A DNA stretch of 64,000 bases from Clavibacter phaseoli (GCF_021922925.1 NZ_CP040786.1:930001-994000), one strand, 5' to 3'. Positions 26,280 through 39,469 are shown, numbered from the stretch's first letter. Made by a program: numbers and translations. Notes: a model not told the origin generated them from the letters alone.

Positions 26280-26906
26280 ATGGCTGACTACACTCTCGTC
26301 GACCTCCCGTACGACTACTCGGCCCTCGAGCCGAGCATCAGCGGCCGCATCATGGAGCTGCACCACGACAAGCACCACAAGACGTACGTCGACGGCGCCA
26401 ACACCGCCCTCGTCAAGCTGCAGGAGGCGCGCGACGCCGGCGACCTGACCTTCGTCAACAAGCTGCAGAAGGACCTCGCGTTCAACCTCGCGGGCCACGT
26501 GAACCACACGGTCTTCTGGAACAACCTCAGCCCGGACGGCGGCGACAAGCCCACCGGCGAGCTGGCCGCCGCCATCGACGAGTTCTTCGGCTCGTACGAC
26601 AAGTTCCAGGCGCACTTCACCGCGTCCGCCCTCGGCATCCAGGGCTCCGGCTGGAGCATCCTCGCGTGGGACTCGCTCGGCGAGAAGCTCATCATCGAGC
26701 AGCTGTACGACCACCAGGGCAACCTCGCCGCGGCGACCGTCCCGATCCTGCTGCTCGACATGTGGGAGCACGCCTTCTACCTCGACTACGTCAACGTCAA
26801 GGCCGACTACGTCAAGGCGTTCTGGAACATCGTCAACTGGGCCGACGTGCAGGCGCGCTTCGACGCCGCCCGCACGAAGACGCAGGGCCTCTTCCTCCTC
26901 TCGTAG
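26280..26906 (+). CDS. sodA: Superoxide dismutase, Mn type
   Basis: Converts superoxide to oxygen and hydrogen peroxide. It has 208 residues, normal length, no signal peptide, so cytoplasmic. Metal ligands by position: H28 (LHHDKHH), H76 (GHVNHTVFW), D160 and H164 ([11 protein letters not shown]). The Gly before HVNH and Gln146 (DHQGN) favour manganese over iron. ATG 26280 has a strong AAGAGGAGA site. It has its own promoter and terminator, so it is a single-gene unit between whiA and gap. Confidence 0.96.
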   Translation: MADYTLVDLPYDYSALEPSISGRIMELHHDKHHKTYVDGANTALVKLQEARDAGDLTFVNKLQKDLAFNLAGHVNHTVFWNNLSPDGGDKPTGELAAAIDEFFGSYDKFQAHFTASALGIQGSGWSILAWDSLGEKLIIEQLYDHQGNLAAATVPILLLDMWEHAFYLDYVNVKADYVKAFWNIVNWADVQARFDAARTKTQGLFLLS

Positions 26907-28040
<1,134 letters not shown>

Positions 28041-28046
28041 CCGGCC

Positions 28047-29261
28047 GTGGCACTCCGCACCATCGACTCCCTGGGGGATCTGCGGGGGCGCCGCGTCATC
28101 GTGCGCTGCGACCTCAACGTCCCCCTGAAGGACGGCGTGATCGGCGACGACGGGCGCATCCGCGCCTCGCTGGGGACCCTCGCGGGTCTCCGCGAGGCCG
28201 GTGCCCGCGTCGTCGTCATCTCGCACCTCGGCCGTCCCGACGGCACGCCGGACGAGAAGTACAGCCTGCGTCCCGTGGCGGCCCGCCTCGGCGAGCTGCT
28301 CGGGACCGACGTGGCCTTCGCCTCCGACACCGTGGGCGACTCCGCCCGCGCGGCCGTCGACGCCCTCGGCGACGGCGACGTCGTCGTGCTCGAGAACCTC
28401 CGCTTCCACGCGGAGGAGACCAGCAAGGACGAGACGGTGCGCCGCGGCTTCGCCGAGTCGATCGCCGGGCTCGGCGACGCGTTCGTCTCCGACGGCTTCG
28501 GCGTCGTCCACCGCAAGCAGGCCAGCGTGTTCGAGCTGGCGCAGGCGCTGCCCAGCGCCGCCGGCTCGCTCATCGCGAGCGAGCTCGAGGTGCTCGACCG
28601 CCTGACGGAGAACCCGGAGCGGCCGTACACGGTCGTCCTCGGCGGATCCAAGGTGTCCGACAAGCTCGGCGTCATCGGCCACCTGCTGCCGCGCGTCGAC
28701 TCGCTGCTCATCGGCGGCGGGATGCTCTTCACGTTCCTCAAGGCCCAGGGCCACGAGGTGGGCGCGAGCCTCCTCGAGGAGGACCAGGTCGAGACCGTCA
28801 AGGGCTACCTGGCCGAGGCCGAGGAGCGCGGCGTCACGATCGTGCTCCCGACCGACGTGGTCGTCGCCGACGGGTTCTCCGCCGACGCCGCCCACGAGGT
28901 GACGCGCGCCGACGCCATCGAGGGGACGCCCGCGGGCGCGAAGGGCCTCGGGCTCGACATCGGCCCCGAGACCGCCGACGCGTTCGCCACGATCATCCGC
29001 GGTTCCACGACGGTGTTCTGGAACGGCCCCATGGGCGTCTTCGAGCTGGAGCCGTTCGCGGCGGGCACGAAGACGGTCGCCGACGCGCTCACCCGCGTCG
29101 AGGGCCTCTCCGTGGTGGGTGGCGGCGACAGCGCCGCGGCCGTCCGCGCGCTCGGATTCGATGATGACCGCTTCGGTCACATCTCGACCGGAGGCGGCGC
29201 GAGCCTCGAGTTCCTCGAGGGGAAGCGCCTGCCGGGACTGGAGGTCCTCGGATGGCAGTGA
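28047..29261 (+). CDS. pgk: Phosphoglycerate kinase
   Basis: Makes ATP and 3-phosphoglycerate from 1,3-bisphosphoglycerate. It has 404 residues. Signature [15 protein letters not shown] near residue 16, the hinge motif [20 protein letters not shown], and the ATP-binding WNGPMGVFE and GGGDSAAAV are intact. GTG start at 28047, only 6 bp after the gap stop, with CCGGCC upstream instead of a good ribosome site, so translation may depend on ribosomes finishing gap. It overlaps tpiA by 10 bp. Confidence 0.96.
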   Translation: MALRTIDSLGDLRGRRVIVRCDLNVPLKDGVIGDDGRIRASLGTLAGLREAGARVVVISHLGRPDGTPDEKYSLRPVAARLGELLGTDVAFASDTVGDSARAAVDALGDGDVVVLENLRFHAEETSKDETVRRGFAESIAGLGDAFVSDGFGVVHRKQASVFELAQALPSAAGSLIASELEVLDRLTENPERPYTVVLGGSKVSDKLGVIGHLLPRVDSLLIGGGMLFTFLKAQGHEVGASLLEEDQVETVKGYLAEAEERGVTIVLPTDVVVADGFSADAAHEVTRADAIEGTPAGAKGLGLDIGPETADAFATIIRGSTTVFWNGPMGVFELEPFAAGTKTVADALTRVEGLSVVGGGDSAAAVRALGFDDDRFGHISTGGGASLEFLEGKRLPGLEVLGWQ

Positions 29262-30055
29262 CCGATCGCCCGCAGGGGCGCACGCCCCTCATCGCGGGCA
29301 ACTGGAAGATGAACCTGGACCACCTCCAGGCCATCGCCTTCGTGCAGAAGCTCGCGTGGAGCCTCAAGGACGCGAAGCACGACTACGCGGAGGCGGAGGT
29401 CGCGGTGTTCCCGCCGGCCACCGACATCCGCAGCGTGCAGACGCTCGTCTCGGCCGACAAGCTCGAGCTCGCCTACGGCGCGCAGGACGTGTCCGAGCAC
29501 GAGTCGGGCGCGTACACGGGGGAGATCTCCGGGGCGTTCCTGGCGCAGCTCGCCTGCCGCTACGTCATCGTGGGCCACTCCGAGCGGCGCACGCTGCACG
29601 GCGAGACCGACGAGCAGGTGGCCGCCAAGTCCGCGGCCGCCGTGAAGCACGGCATCGTCCCGGTGATCTGCGTCGGCGAGACCGCGGCGGACCTCGAGGA
29701 GCACGGTGCCAGCGCGGTCCCCGTGGCCCAGCTGCGCGTCGCGCTGCAGGGGCTGCCGAAGGGCGCCGACGTGGTCGTCGCCTACGAGCCCGTCTGGGCC
29801 ATCGGGTCCGGCCAGGCCGCGACGCCCGAGCAGGCCCAGCAGGTCGCGGCGCCGCTCCGTGCGGTCGTCGCCGAGCTCCTCGGCGACGAGGCCGCGAAGG
29901 CCACGCGCATCCTCTACGGCGGCTCGGTCAAGTCCGGCAACATCGCGGGCTTCCTCCGCGAGCCGGACGTCGACGGCGCCCTCGTCGGCGGCGCCAGCCT
30001 CGACGTGCAGGAGTTCTCCGCGATCGCGCGGTTCCGCTCCCACGTCGGCGTCTGA
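29252..30055 (+). CDS. tpiA: Triosephosphate isomerase
   Basis: Interconverts dihydroxyacetone phosphate and glyceraldehyde 3-phosphate. It has 267 residues. Active-site residues N17, K19 (AGNWKMN), H109 (IVGHSERR) and E179 (AYEPVWAIG), plus the phosphate-binding [12 protein letters not shown] 29252 lies inside the pgk 3' end, with GGAGGTCCTCGG as ribosome site within pgk. The operon ends at the hairpin 30071-30106. Confidence 0.97.
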   Translation: MAVTDRPQGRTPLIAGNWKMNLDHLQAIAFVQKLAWSLKDAKHDYAEAEVAVFPPATDIRSVQTLVSADKLELAYGAQDVSEHESGAYTGEISGAFLAQLACRYVIVGHSERRTLHGETDEQVAAKSAAAVKHGIVPVICVGETAADLEEHGASAVPVAQLRVALQGLPKGADVVVAYEPVWAIGSGQAATPEQAQQVAAPLRAVVAELLGDEAAKATRILYGGSVKSGNIAGFLREPDVDGALVGGASLDVQEFSAIARFRSHVGV

Positions 30056-30070
30056 TCCACGACGCTCCCT

Positions 30071-30106
30071 CGAGCCGCTCGCGTCCATCCGGGCGCGGGC
30101 GGCTCG
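30071..30106 (+). terminator. Terminator of gap-pgk-tpiA
   Basis: 13-bp stem with one G-U pair (30071-30083 with 30094-30106) and 10-nt loop, 15 bp after the tpiA stop. Confidence 0.75.
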
Positions 30107-30124
30107 TCGCGCTCAGCCGCCCGC

Positions 30125-30130
30125 TATAAT
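30125..30130 (+). promoter_or_regulatory. Consensus -10 box TATAAT of secG-rbpA
   Basis: A perfect TATAAT stands out in this GC-rich sequence, 69 bp before the secG GTG. No clear -35. It predicts a strong vegetative promoter. Confidence 0.7.
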
Positions 30131-30198
30131 CGACAACGGCCCATCGGCCGTTCACCGGTCGGTCTCGGCCACAGCACCGCGCACCCGAAAGGCCGCAC

Positions 30199-30450
30199 GT
30201 GGAAATCCTCCAGGTAGTCCTGCAGGTGGTTCTGGGAATCACCAGCCTCCTGCTGACCATGCTCATCCTCCTGCACAAGGGGCGGGGCGGCGGTCTGTCC
30301 GACATGTTCGGGGGCGGCACCACGTCGAGCCTCGGCTCATCGGGCGTGGCCGAGCGGAACCTGAACCGCATCACCGTCATCCTCGGCCTCGTCTGGGTCA
30401 CGTGCATCGTGGTCCTGGGGCTCATCACCAAGTTCGACACCGGATTGTAG
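30199..30450 (+). CDS. secG: Protein translocase subunit SecG
   Basis: Small membrane subunit of the SecYEG channel. It has 83 residues with two membrane helices (about 3-24 and 55-75) joined by a glycine/serine loop (GGGLSDMFGGGTTSS), the family hallmark. GTG start at 30199 preceded by AAAGGCC. It lies after tpiA, as in other actinobacteria, and 11 bp before rbpA with which it is probably transcribed. Confidence 0.93.
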   Translation: MEILQVVLQVVLGITSLLLTMLILLHKGRGGGLSDMFGGGTTSSLGSSGVAERNLNRITVILGLVWVTCIVVLGLITKFDTGL

Positions 30451-30461
30451 GGAGCAGCCAC

Positions 30462-30830
30462 ATGGCATCAGGAGGAAGCGCCATCCGCGGTTCGCGCGTC
30501 GGCGCGGGCCCCATGGGCGAGCAGGACCGTGGCTTCCACGCGGAGCGCATCTCGATCTCGTACTGGGACGCCCTCGGCAACGAGACCGTCCGCCACTTCG
30601 CGGCGAACCTGCCCGAGGAGGAGATCCCCGTCACGATCGACTCGCCCCAGTCGGGTCTGCCCGCCGGGCGCGACAAGGCCAACCCGCCGTCGGTCGCCAA
30701 GCTCGAGCCGTACAAGACGCACCTCGCGTACGTGAAGGAGCGCCGCAGCGAGGAGGAGGCGAGCCAGCTCCTCGAGGAGGCGCTGGAGCAGCTCCGCGCC
30801 CGCCGCGGGACGGTCAAGGCCACCAAGTAG
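30462..30830 (+). CDS. rbpA: RNA polymerase-binding protein RbpA
   Basis: Actinobacteria-specific factor that binds the main sigma factor and RNA polymerase and stabilises the open complex. It has 122 residues, typical. The conserved N-terminal GSRVGAGPMGE, ISYWDALGNE and the C-terminal helix rich in Glu and Arg (YVKERRSEEEASQLLEEAL) are present. ATG 30462 with GGGAGCAGCC upstream. Its presence agrees with the weak or absent -35 boxes in this window, since RbpA helps promoter opening. Confidence 0.94.
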   Translation: MASGGSAIRGSRVGAGPMGEQDRGFHAERISISYWDALGNETVRHFAANLPEEEIPVTIDSPQSGLPAGRDKANPPSVAKLEPYKTHLAYVKERRSEEEASQLLEEALEQLRARRGTVKATK

Positions 30831-30850
30831 GCCCACCGCACCAGAACGTC

Positions 30851-30882
30851 GAACGCCCCCGTCCTCTCGGACGGGGGCGTTC
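30851..30882 (+). terminator. Terminator of secG-rbpA
   Basis: Perfect 14-bp arms (30851-30864 with 30869-30882), TCTC loop, 20 bp after the rbpA stop. Confidence 0.85.
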
Positions 30883-30942
30883 TGCATGGCAGGGGGCACG
30901 CGGATCTCCGCGCGGACCGGAGACGCGCATGCCGGGAGGACG

Positions 30943-30976
30943 ACGACAGGCGGGCCCCCGAGGACCCGCCCGTCGT
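30943..30976 (-). terminator. Terminator of the pentose-phosphate operon
   Basis: 15-bp stem with two G-U pairs and a TCGG loop when read on the minus strand, 28 bp after the pgl stop. Confidence 0.75.
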
Positions 30977-31004
30977 CGTGCGCCGGCTCCCGCCGGCTCC
31001 ACCG

Positions 31005-31778
31005 TCAGTACGACGACAGCATCAGGTTCTCCGGCACGTCCGCGGCGGCCTCGCGGTCGATGAAGAACACCGTGCGCTTGCGTCCCTTGATGCCCGCGAC
31101 GGGCACCTCGGTGCGGTCGGCGCCCGCGAGCGCGAGACCGAGCGCGAACGCCTTGTCGGGACCCGCGAGCACCATCCAGATGCGGAGCGACGAGTTCAGC
31201 ACCGGCAGGGTGAGCGAGATGCGCTCCGCCGGCGGCTTGGGCGAGTTGCGCACGGGGATCACGGCGGCGTCCATGGTGCGGATGCCGTCGCTGTCCGGGA
31301 AGAGCGACGCCACGTGCCCGTCCGGCCCGACGCCGAGGAACGTGATGTCGAACCGGGGGAGCGCGGTGTCGCCGTTCGCGTGCGCGGCGAGCTCCGCCGT
31401 GTACGCGGCCACGGCCTCGTCGAGGCTGAGGCCGGCGTCGCTCGCGCCCATCGCGTGGACGTTCTCCACGGGCAGCTCGATGTGGTCGAGCAGGGCCTCG
31501 CGCACCGTGGTGTCGTTGCGCTCGGGGTCGCCCTGGGGCAGCCACCGCTCGTCGCCGAACCAGAAGTGCACGCGGGTCCAGTCGACGCTGTCGCGCGCCG
31601 CGGACTCGTTGACGGCCGCGAGGATGCTCGGGCCGACCGTCCCCCCGGTGAGGACGACGTTGGCCGTCTCCTCCTCATCCAGGATGTCGACGAGCTTCGT
31701 GAGGAAGCGCGCGGCGACGGAGCCGGTCATGGCCTTCTTGTCGGGGTGCACGAGCACCCTGCGGTCGTTCGTGGTCAT
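31005..31778 (-). CDS. pgl: 6-phosphogluconolactonase
   Basis: Hydrolyses 6-phosphogluconolactone, second step of the oxidative pentose-phosphate pathway. It has 257 residues, DevB/SOL type. Motifs VVLTGGTVGPSILAA, VHFWFGDERWLP and FLGVGPDGHVASLFPD are all family signatures. ATG 31778 overlaps the opcA stop by 4 bp (ATGA). Last gene of the operon that begins with tkt at 39296. Confidence 0.94.
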   Translation of the reverse strand: MTTNDRRVLVHPDKKAMTGSVAARFLTKLVDILDEEETANVVLTGGTVGPSILAAVNESAARDSVDWTRVHFWFGDERWLPQGDPERNDTTVREALLDHIELPVENVHAMGASDAGLSLDEAVAAYTAELAAHANGDTALPRFDITFLGVGPDGHVASLFPDSDGIRTMDAAVIPVRNSPKPPAERISLTLPVLNSSLRIWMVLAGPDKAFALGLALAGADRTEVPVAGIKGRKRTVFFIDREAAADVPENLMLSSY

Positions 31779-32773
31779 CGGTCTCCCGAGTCCTTCCGTG
31801 CGGTGGTGGACGGGGTGATGTACCCCTGGCCCGCGGTCGAGCGCTCGAGTCCGTGACGGATCACGTCGCCGTAGAGCGAGTCCGGGTCGAGGCGCCGGAG
31901 CTCCTCGGCCAGGCAGTCGCGCAGGCTCCGGCGGGGGAGGCTCACGTCGTGCGTCGGCTGGTTCGGCTGCTTGAGCGTCGCCACGTTGGCGATGGGGCGG
32001 TCGAGGTCGATGACGCCCGACGCGCGGTGGAGCCGCACGCCGTGGATCCCGCTCGAGCCGGTGGCTCGCGTGGTGACCTCGTGCAGCACGGGCACCTGCA
32101 GCTGCAGCCCGAGCCAGGCCGCGAGCAGCACGGTGGAGGGGGAGTCGGCCGCGCCGGACACCTCCACCTGCGTGACGGGCTCGTACGGCGGCTGGTCGAG
32201 CACCGCGGCGAGCAGCGCGCGCCACAGCGTGAGCCGCGTCCAGGCGAAGTCCGTGTCGCCGGGGGCGTACGTCTCCGCCAGGTGCTGCAGGGCCGTGCGC
32301 GGGTTGCTGCTCGTGGACGAGTCCGTGATGCGGCGCTGCGCGATGCGTCCGAGCGGCGACTGGCTGACGACCGCGGGGGCGTCGTGCGGCCACCAGGCCA
32401 CGACGGGCGCGTCGGGGAGGAGGAGGCCCGTGACCAGGCTCTCCTCGTCCTCGGCGGCCGCGCCGTAGACGCGCAGCACGACGACCTCGCTCGCGCCGGC
32501 GTCGCCGCCCACGCGGATCTCGGCGTCGACGCGGGCCTTCTCCGTGGTCGACTCCGCGGCGGCGCCGCGCTCCGTGGAGATCACGATGACGCGCATGGGG
32601 TGCTCGCGCGACGCGTCGTTGGCCGCCTCGATGGCCTCCTCCTCGCTGCCGAGCGAGGTGGAGATCACGAGCGTCAGGACGCGGCCGAGGGCGACAGCGC
32701 CGCCCTCCTCGCGGATCTTGACGAGCGCCTTCGAGATCTTGGCGGTGGTGGTGTTCGGCAGATCGACTCTCAT
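31775..32773 (-). CDS. opcA: Glucose-6-phosphate dehydrogenase assembly protein OpcA
   Basis: Allosteric partner of Zwf first described in cyanobacteria and also found beside zwf in actinobacteria. It has 332 residues, no membrane segment. The VVAWWPHDAPAVVSQSPLG and ADSPSTVLLAAWLGLQL stretches mark the family. ATG at 32773 overlaps the zwf stop by 4 bp, and its own stop overlaps pgl. The tight coupling with zwf fits a protein that binds Zwf. Confidence 0.92.
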   Translation of the reverse strand: MRVDLPNTTTAKISKALVKIREEGGAVALGRVLTLVISTSLGSEEEAIEAANDASREHPMRVIVISTERGAAAESTTEKARVDAEIRVGGDAGASEVVVLRVYGAAAEDEESLVTGLLLPDAPVVAWWPHDAPAVVSQSPLGRIAQRRITDSSTSSNPRTALQHLAETYAPGDTDFAWTRLTLWRALLAAVLDQPPYEPVTQVEVSGAADSPSTVLLAAWLGLQLQVPVLHEVTTRATGSSGIHGVRLHRASGVIDLDRPIANVATLKQPNQPTHDVSLPRRSLRDCLAEELRRLDPDSLYGDVIRHGLERSTAGQGYITPSTTARKDSGDR

Positions 32774-34311
32774 GGCCGCCTCCAGGTCCGTCCGTCGCGG
32801 GCGAGGAGCTCGTCGGCCGAGGCCGGCCCCCAGGTGCCCGGACGGTACTGCTCGGGCTGGCCCTGCGTGCGCCAGAATTCTTCGATGGGGTCCAGGATCT
32901 TCCAGCTCAGCTCGACCTCCTGGTGGCGGGGGAAGAGCGGCGGGTCGCCGAGCAGCACATCGAGGATGAGCCGCTCGTACGCCTCCGGGCTCGCCTCCGT
33001 GAAGGCGTGGCCGTAGCCGAAGTCCATGGTGACGTCGCGCACCTGCATCCCCGCGCCCGGCACCTTGGAGCCGAAGCGGATGGTGACGCCCTCGTCGGGC
33101 TGCACCCGGATCACGAGCGCGTTCTGCCCGAGGGCCGACGTCTGGTCCTCGGCGAACAGGTTCTGCGGCGCGCGCTTGAACACGACCGCGATCTCCGTCA
33201 CGCGGCGGCCGAGGCGCTTGCCCGCCCGCAGGTAGAAGGGCACGCCGGACCAGCGGCGCGTGTTGATGTCGAGCCGCATGGCCGCGTAGGTCTCGGTCAG
33301 GGACTCGGGGTCCATGCCGTCCTCGTCGAGGAAGCCCACGACCTCCTCGCCGCCCTGCCACCCGCCGGCGTACTGCCCGCGGGCCGTGGCGGTGGAGAGG
33401 TCCTTCGGCAGGCGCACCGCCGACAGCACCTTCTCCTTCTCGTCCCGGAGGCTCGACGCGTCGAAGGCGACGGGCTCCTCCATGGCCGTAAGGGCGAGGA
33501 GCTGCAGGAGGTGGTTCTGGATCACGTCGCGTGCCGCGCCGATGCCGTCGTAGTAGCCGGCACGGCCGCCCACGCCGATGTCCTCGGCCATGGTGATCTG
33601 CACGTGGTCCACGTAGTTGGCGTTCCACAGGGGCTCGTAGAGCTGGTTCGCGAAGCGCAGCGCCAGGATGTTCTGGACCGTCTCCTTGCCCAGGTAGTGG
33701 TCGATGCGGAACACCGAGTCCGGCGGGAAGACCGACTCGACGACGGCGTTGAGCTCGCGCGCCGTCTTGAGGTCGCTCCCGAAGGGCTTCTCGATGACGA
33801 CGCGGCGCCAGTGGCCCTCCTTCTGGTCCGCGAGGCCCGAGCGGCGGAGCTGCTCGGTGACCAGCGGGAAGGACTTCGGCGGGATCGACAGGTAGAACGC
33901 GTGGTTGCCCATCGTGCCCCGCTCGCGGTCGAGCTCCTCCGTGATGTCCTTCAGCGTCTGGAACGCCTCGTCGTCGTCGAAGGTGCCCTGCACGAAGCGG
34001 ATGCCCTGCGCCAGCTGGCGCCAGACGTCCTCGTCGAACTTGGTGCGCGAGTACTGCTTGACGGCCTCGTACACGACCTGCTCGAAGTCCTGGTCCTCCC
34101 AGTCCCTCCGGGCGAAGCCGATGAGCGCGAAGCCGGGGGGCAGGAGCCCCCGGTTGGCGAGGTCGTAGACGGCCGGCATCAGCTTCTTGCGCGACAGGTC
34201 ACCCGTCACGCCGAAGATGATGAGGCTGCTCGGCCCCGCGATGCGGTTCAGCCGTCGATCCGACGGGATCCGCAGTGGATTGAATTCCGGGGTGATATCC
34301 ACCGGCGACAT
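32770..34311 (-). CDS. zwf: Glucose-6-phosphate 1-dehydrogenase
   Basis: First step of the oxidative pentose-phosphate pathway, producing NADPH. It has 513 residues. NADP-binding IIFGVTGDLSRKKLMPA and active-site RIDHYLGKETVQN are intact. Two starts compete: the ATG at 34353 would overlap the pgi stop but has no ribosome site, whereas the ATG at 34311 follows GAGGAG with good spacing; I chose 34311, which leaves a 38-bp gap after pgi. Confidence 0.95.
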   Translation of the reverse strand: MSPVDITPEFNPLRIPSDRRLNRIAGPSSLIIFGVTGDLSRKKLMPAVYDLANRGLLPPGFALIGFARRDWEDQDFEQVVYEAVKQYSRTKFDEDVWRQLAQGIRFVQGTFDDDEAFQTLKDITEELDRERGTMGNHAFYLSIPPKSFPLVTEQLRRSGLADQKEGHWRRVVIEKPFGSDLKTARELNAVVESVFPPDSVFRIDHYLGKETVQNILALRFANQLYEPLWNANYVDHVQITMAEDIGVGGRAGYYDGIGAARDVIQNHLLQLLALTAMEEPVAFDASSLRDEKEKVLSAVRLPKDLSTATARGQYAGGWQGGEEVVGFLDEDGMDPESLTETYAAMRLDINTRRWSGVPFYLRAGKRLGRRVTEIAVVFKRAPQNLFAEDQTSALGQNALVIRVQPDEGVTIRFGSKVPGAGMQVRDVTMDFGYGHAFTEASPEAYERLILDVLLGDPPLFPRHQEVELSWKILDPIEEFWRTQGQPEQYRPGTWGPASADELLARDGRTWRRP

Positions 34312-34349
34312 GTAACTCCTCGATCTGCCGGACGGATCCGGCGATGCGG

Positions 34350-35945
34350 TCATTCGAGCGTCGAGAGCAGGGCCCGGGCGTCCGTGGTGGGGTCGGTCAG
34401 GTTCAGTCGCAGGACGGGACGGCCGTGCTCGGCGAGCACGGTGGCGTCGCCGGCGGCCTGCGCCTGGATGAGCTGCCCGAAGGTGAAGGGACGGTCGGGG
34501 ATCTCGAGATCCTCGGCCGCGTCCGCGGTGATCTGCAGGAACACGCCGACGGGGGTGCCGCCCTTGTGGAACTGCCCCGTGGAGTGGAGGAAGCGGGGGC
34601 CCCAGCCGAACGTGACGGGACGGCCGACCTTGCGGGCGATGGCGTCGCGGAGGCGCTCGAGCTCGGGGAGCGCGAGGCGGTCGACGAAGGCCTGCACGGC
34701 GACGTAGCCCGTGGGGCCGACCTGCGCGAGCAGGGCGTCGATCGCGGAGGACACGTCGGTCGCGCCCTCGGTGACCTCGCTCGTGCCGCGCACCTCGATG
34801 CCGTCCGTCGTCACGACGGGGGCCTCGGGGGCGGGACGGTCGTCGAGCAGACCGCGCGCGGCGACCTTGGCGGCCTCCACGTCGGGCTGGTCGAAGGGGT
34901 TGATCTCGAGGAGGCGTCCCGCGACGGCGACGGCGTACTCCCACGTGAGGATCTGCGCGCCGAGCGTGCCGCTGATGACGATCTCGCCCTCGGCCGCGTC
35001 GTGCGCGTCGACGTCGGCGACGAGCCGCGCGATCTGAAGGTCGGCGAGCCCGAGGCCCAGCTCGGGGGCGTCGGTGGGCAGCACGACGGGCAGGAGGCCC
35101 GTGCCGAGCTTGCCGGTGGACTCCGCGATGAGCTGCTCGACCCAGTCGCCGAAGCCCACGATGTGCGTACCGTCGGAGACGATGCCGAGCTTGTCCTTCA
35201 GCGGCGAGGTGCCGGCGATCGCGGCGCCGAGCACGAGGCCCGGGTTCGACACGTCGTCGACGGCGAGCTGCGCGGACGCGGCCTCCGCCTCGTCGAGCAG
35301 GCCGCCGATGTCGGCGCCGGCGAGGCCGGACGGCACGAGGCCGAACGCGGTCAGCGCGCTGTAGCGGCCGCCCACATCGGGGTCGGCGTTGAAGACGCGG
35401 TAGCCGTCGGCGCGGGCCGACTCGTCGAGCGGGGAGCCCGGGTCGGTCACGATGACGATGCGCGTGGTCGGGTCGATGCCCGCCTCGCGGAACGACTTCT
35501 CGTAGACGCGCTTCTGGCTGTCCGTCTCGAGCGTGGATCCGGACTTCGAGGAGATGACGACCGCGGTGGTGGCGAGGCGGTCGCCGAGCGCGGCGAGCAC
35601 CTGGCCCGGGTCGGTCGAGTCGAGGACCGTGAGCTCGACGCCCGCGGTGCGGGTGATGACCTCGGGCGCGAGCGAGGATCCGCCCATGCCGCCGAGGACG
35701 ATGTGGTCGACGCCCTGGCCGCGGAGCTCCTCGCGGAGCGCCTCGATCTCGGCGACGAGGGGACGGGAGACGGAGACCGCCTGCGTCCAGCCGAGGCGCT
35801 TGGTGGCCTCGGACTCGGCGTCCGGCCCCCAGAGGGTGCCGTCGAGCCCGGTGATGCCGGAGGCGACGTGCGCCTCGACGAGCGCGGGCACGTGGGTCTC
35901 GACGGCCGTGGCCGCCGCGCCGCTCAGCGCGATGCGGACGCTCAC
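34350..35945 (-). CDS. pgi: Glucose-6-phosphate isomerase
   Basis: Interconverts glucose 6-phosphate and fructose 6-phosphate. It has 531 residues with two SIS sugar-isomerase folds; [17 protein letters not shown] binds phosphate. It resembles the C-terminal half of the fused transaldolase/phosphoglucose isomerase found in several bacteria more than classical E. coli Pgi. GTG 35945 overlaps the tal stop (GTGA), so the two would be coupled as if they were a split fusion. Confidence 0.92.
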   Translation of the reverse strand: MSVRIALSGAAATAVETHVPALVEAHVASGITGLDGTLWGPDAESEATKRLGWTQAVSVSRPLVAEIEALREELRGQGVDHIVLGGMGGSSLAPEVITRTAGVELTVLDSTDPGQVLAALGDRLATTAVVISSKSGSTLETDSQKRVYEKSFREAGIDPTTRIVIVTDPGSPLDESARADGYRVFNADPDVGGRYSALTAFGLVPSGLAGADIGGLLDEAEAASAQLAVDDVSNPGLVLGAAIAGTSPLKDKLGIVSDGTHIVGFGDWVEQLIAESTGKLGTGLLPVVLPTDAPELGLGLADLQIARLVADVDAHDAAEGEIVISGTLGAQILTWEYAVAVAGRLLEINPFDQPDVEAAKVAARGLLDDRPAPEAPVVTTDGIEVRGTSEVTEGATDVSSAIDALLAQVGPTGYVAVQAFVDRLALPELERLRDAIARKVGRPVTFGWGPRFLHSTGQFHKGGTPVGVFLQITADAAEDLEIPDRPFTFGQLIQAQAAGDATVLAEHGRPVLRLNLTDPTTDARALLSTLE

Positions 35946-37057
35946 TTGGCGCCGTCCAGGGCGTTCGTGACGGTCTCGATGAGCTCGCTCCACGACACCT
36001 TGAACTTCTCCACGCCCTCCTTCTCGAGGAGCTCCGTGACCTCCTTGTAGGAGATGCCGAGCGCGTCGACCCGGTTGAGGACCTCGTTCGCGGCGTCGTA
36101 GGAGCCCGTGATCGTGTCGCCCTCGATGACGCCGTGGTCGAAGGTCGCGTCGAGCGTCTTCTCCGGCATCGTGTTGACGACGTCCGCGGCGACGAGCTGC
36201 GTGACGTAGAGCGTGTCGGGCAGGTCGGGGCTCTTGACGCCCGTCGATGCCCAGAGGGGGCGCTGCTTGTTGGCGCCGGCGCCGAGGAGGCCCTGGGCCC
36301 GCTCGGACGCGAAGGACTGCTCGAAGGCCTGGTAGGCGAGCTGCGCGTTGGCGACGCCGGCCTTGCTCTTCAGCGCCGTGGCCTCGTCGGTGCCGACGGC
36401 GTCGAGGCGCTTGTCGATCTCGGTGTCGACGCGCGACACGAAGAAGGAGGCGACCGAGTGGATGGTCGACAGGTCGATGCCTGCCGCCTTGGCCTTCTCG
36501 AGGCCGGTGAGGTACGCGTTGATGACCTCGCGGTAGCGCTCGAGCGAGAAGATCAGGGTGACGTTGACGCTGATGCCGGCGCCGATGACCTCGGTGATCG
36601 CCTCGAGGCCCTCGCGGGTCGCGGGGATCTTGATCATGACGTTCGGCTCGGCGATCTTGTCCCACAGCTTGTGGGCCTCGTCGATGGTCGCCTGGGTGTC
36701 GTTGGCGAAGTCGGGGGAGACCTCGATGGAGACGCGGCCGTCGAAGCGGGCGGTGCGGTCGTATACCGGGCGGAAGATGCGCGCGGCCTCGCCGACGTCG
36801 CGGGTGGTGATCTCGAAGACCGCGCGGTCGACGTCGGCGCCGTCAGCCGCGAGCTCGCGGACCTGGGCGTCGTACGCCTCTCCCTTGGCGAGGGCCGACG
36901 CGAAGATGGTGGGGTTCGTCGTGATGCCGACGACGTCGCGGTCGGCGATCACCTTCTCGATGCCCTTGGCATCGATGCGCTCGCGGGACAGGTCGTCGAG
37001 CCAGATGCTGACGCCCGCGGCGGAGAGCTGCGCGGTGGGGGATGTGGTGTCGGTCAT
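35942..37057 (-). CDS. tal: Transaldolase
   Basis: Moves a dihydroxyacetone unit between sedoheptulose 7-phosphate and glyceraldehyde 3-phosphate. It has 371 residues, the long actinobacterial type. The Schiff-base lysine should be in [14 protein letters not shown], with [12 protein letters not shown] and [13 protein letters not shown] near the N-terminus. ATG 37057 has AGAAGAAGG upstream; the longer frame to 37102 has no support. It lies 148 bp after tkt and directly overlaps pgi. Confidence 0.95.
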   Translation of the reverse strand: MTDTTSPTAQLSAAGVSIWLDDLSRERIDAKGIEKVIADRDVVGITTNPTIFASALAKGEAYDAQVRELAADGADVDRAVFEITTRDVGEAARIFRPVYDRTARFDGRVSIEVSPDFANDTQATIDEAHKLWDKIAEPNVMIKIPATREGLEAITEVIGAGISVNVTLIFSLERYREVINAYLTGLEKAKAAGIDLSTIHSVASFFVSRVDTEIDKRLDAVGTDEATALKSKAGVANAQLAYQAFEQSFASERAQGLLGAGANKQRPLWASTGVKSPDLPDTLYVTQLVAADVVNTMPEKTLDATFDHGVIEGDTITGSYDAANEVLNRVDALGISYKEVTELLEKEGVEKFKVSWSELIETVTNALDGAK

Positions 37058-37205
37058 GGTGCCTTCTTCTCGCTGGTTGTGAGGTTCGGGGGAGGGGCGC
37101 ACGCGTGCGCCCCTCCGGAGCCCCGACCGACGCGCCCGAGGGCGTGTGGTCGGGGCGGGCCGGCGGGGAGCGGAGCAGCTCGGCCGCCCCGCTCCTCGTC
37201 AGCTT

Positions 37206-39296
<2,091 letters not shown>

Positions 39297-39347
39297 TTGG
39301 TTCTAGCCCTTCTGAAGATGGGGGGAGGCCCAGCCGGACCGCCTATC

Positions 39348-39353
39348 AGTATA
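39348..39353 (-). promoter_or_regulatory. -10 box TATACT of the tkt operon
   Basis: Reads TATACT on the minus strand, 51 bp before the tkt GTG. The expected -35 position reads CCTGGG, far from consensus, and is covered by a palindrome. Confidence 0.6.
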
Positions 39354-39354
39354 G

Positions 39355-39382
39355 GGAACACCCACCTGGCCCCAGGTGTTCC
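39355..39382. promoter_or_regulatory. Interlocked palindromes, candidate operator of tkt (and ctaB)
   Basis: Outer palindrome GGAACACC-N12-GGTGTTCC (39355-39382) and inner palindrome CACCTGG-CC-CCAGGTG (39363-39378) share bases but have centres 2 bp apart. They occupy the -35 region of the tkt promoter and lie about 50 bp before the divergent ctaB -10. Confidence 0.6.
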
Positions 39383-39431
39383 GAGCCCGCCGCGACGGGC
39401 TCCCGCGGCTCGGCTCGCAGGGGCGGTGGCC

Positions 39432-39437
39432 TACCAT
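39432..39437 (+). promoter_or_regulatory. Possible -10 box of ctaB
   Basis: TACCAT lies 32 bp before the ctaB ATG. It is a weak match without a -35. Confidence 0.35.
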
Positions 39438-39469
39438 GGGGAGGGAATGTCCGGCGAGTTAGAGGTGCG

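Noticed and set aside
34312..34353. Longer zwf start at ATG 34353, overlapping pgi
   Set aside because: There is no ribosome site, whereas the inner ATG at 34311 has GAGGAG at good spacing.
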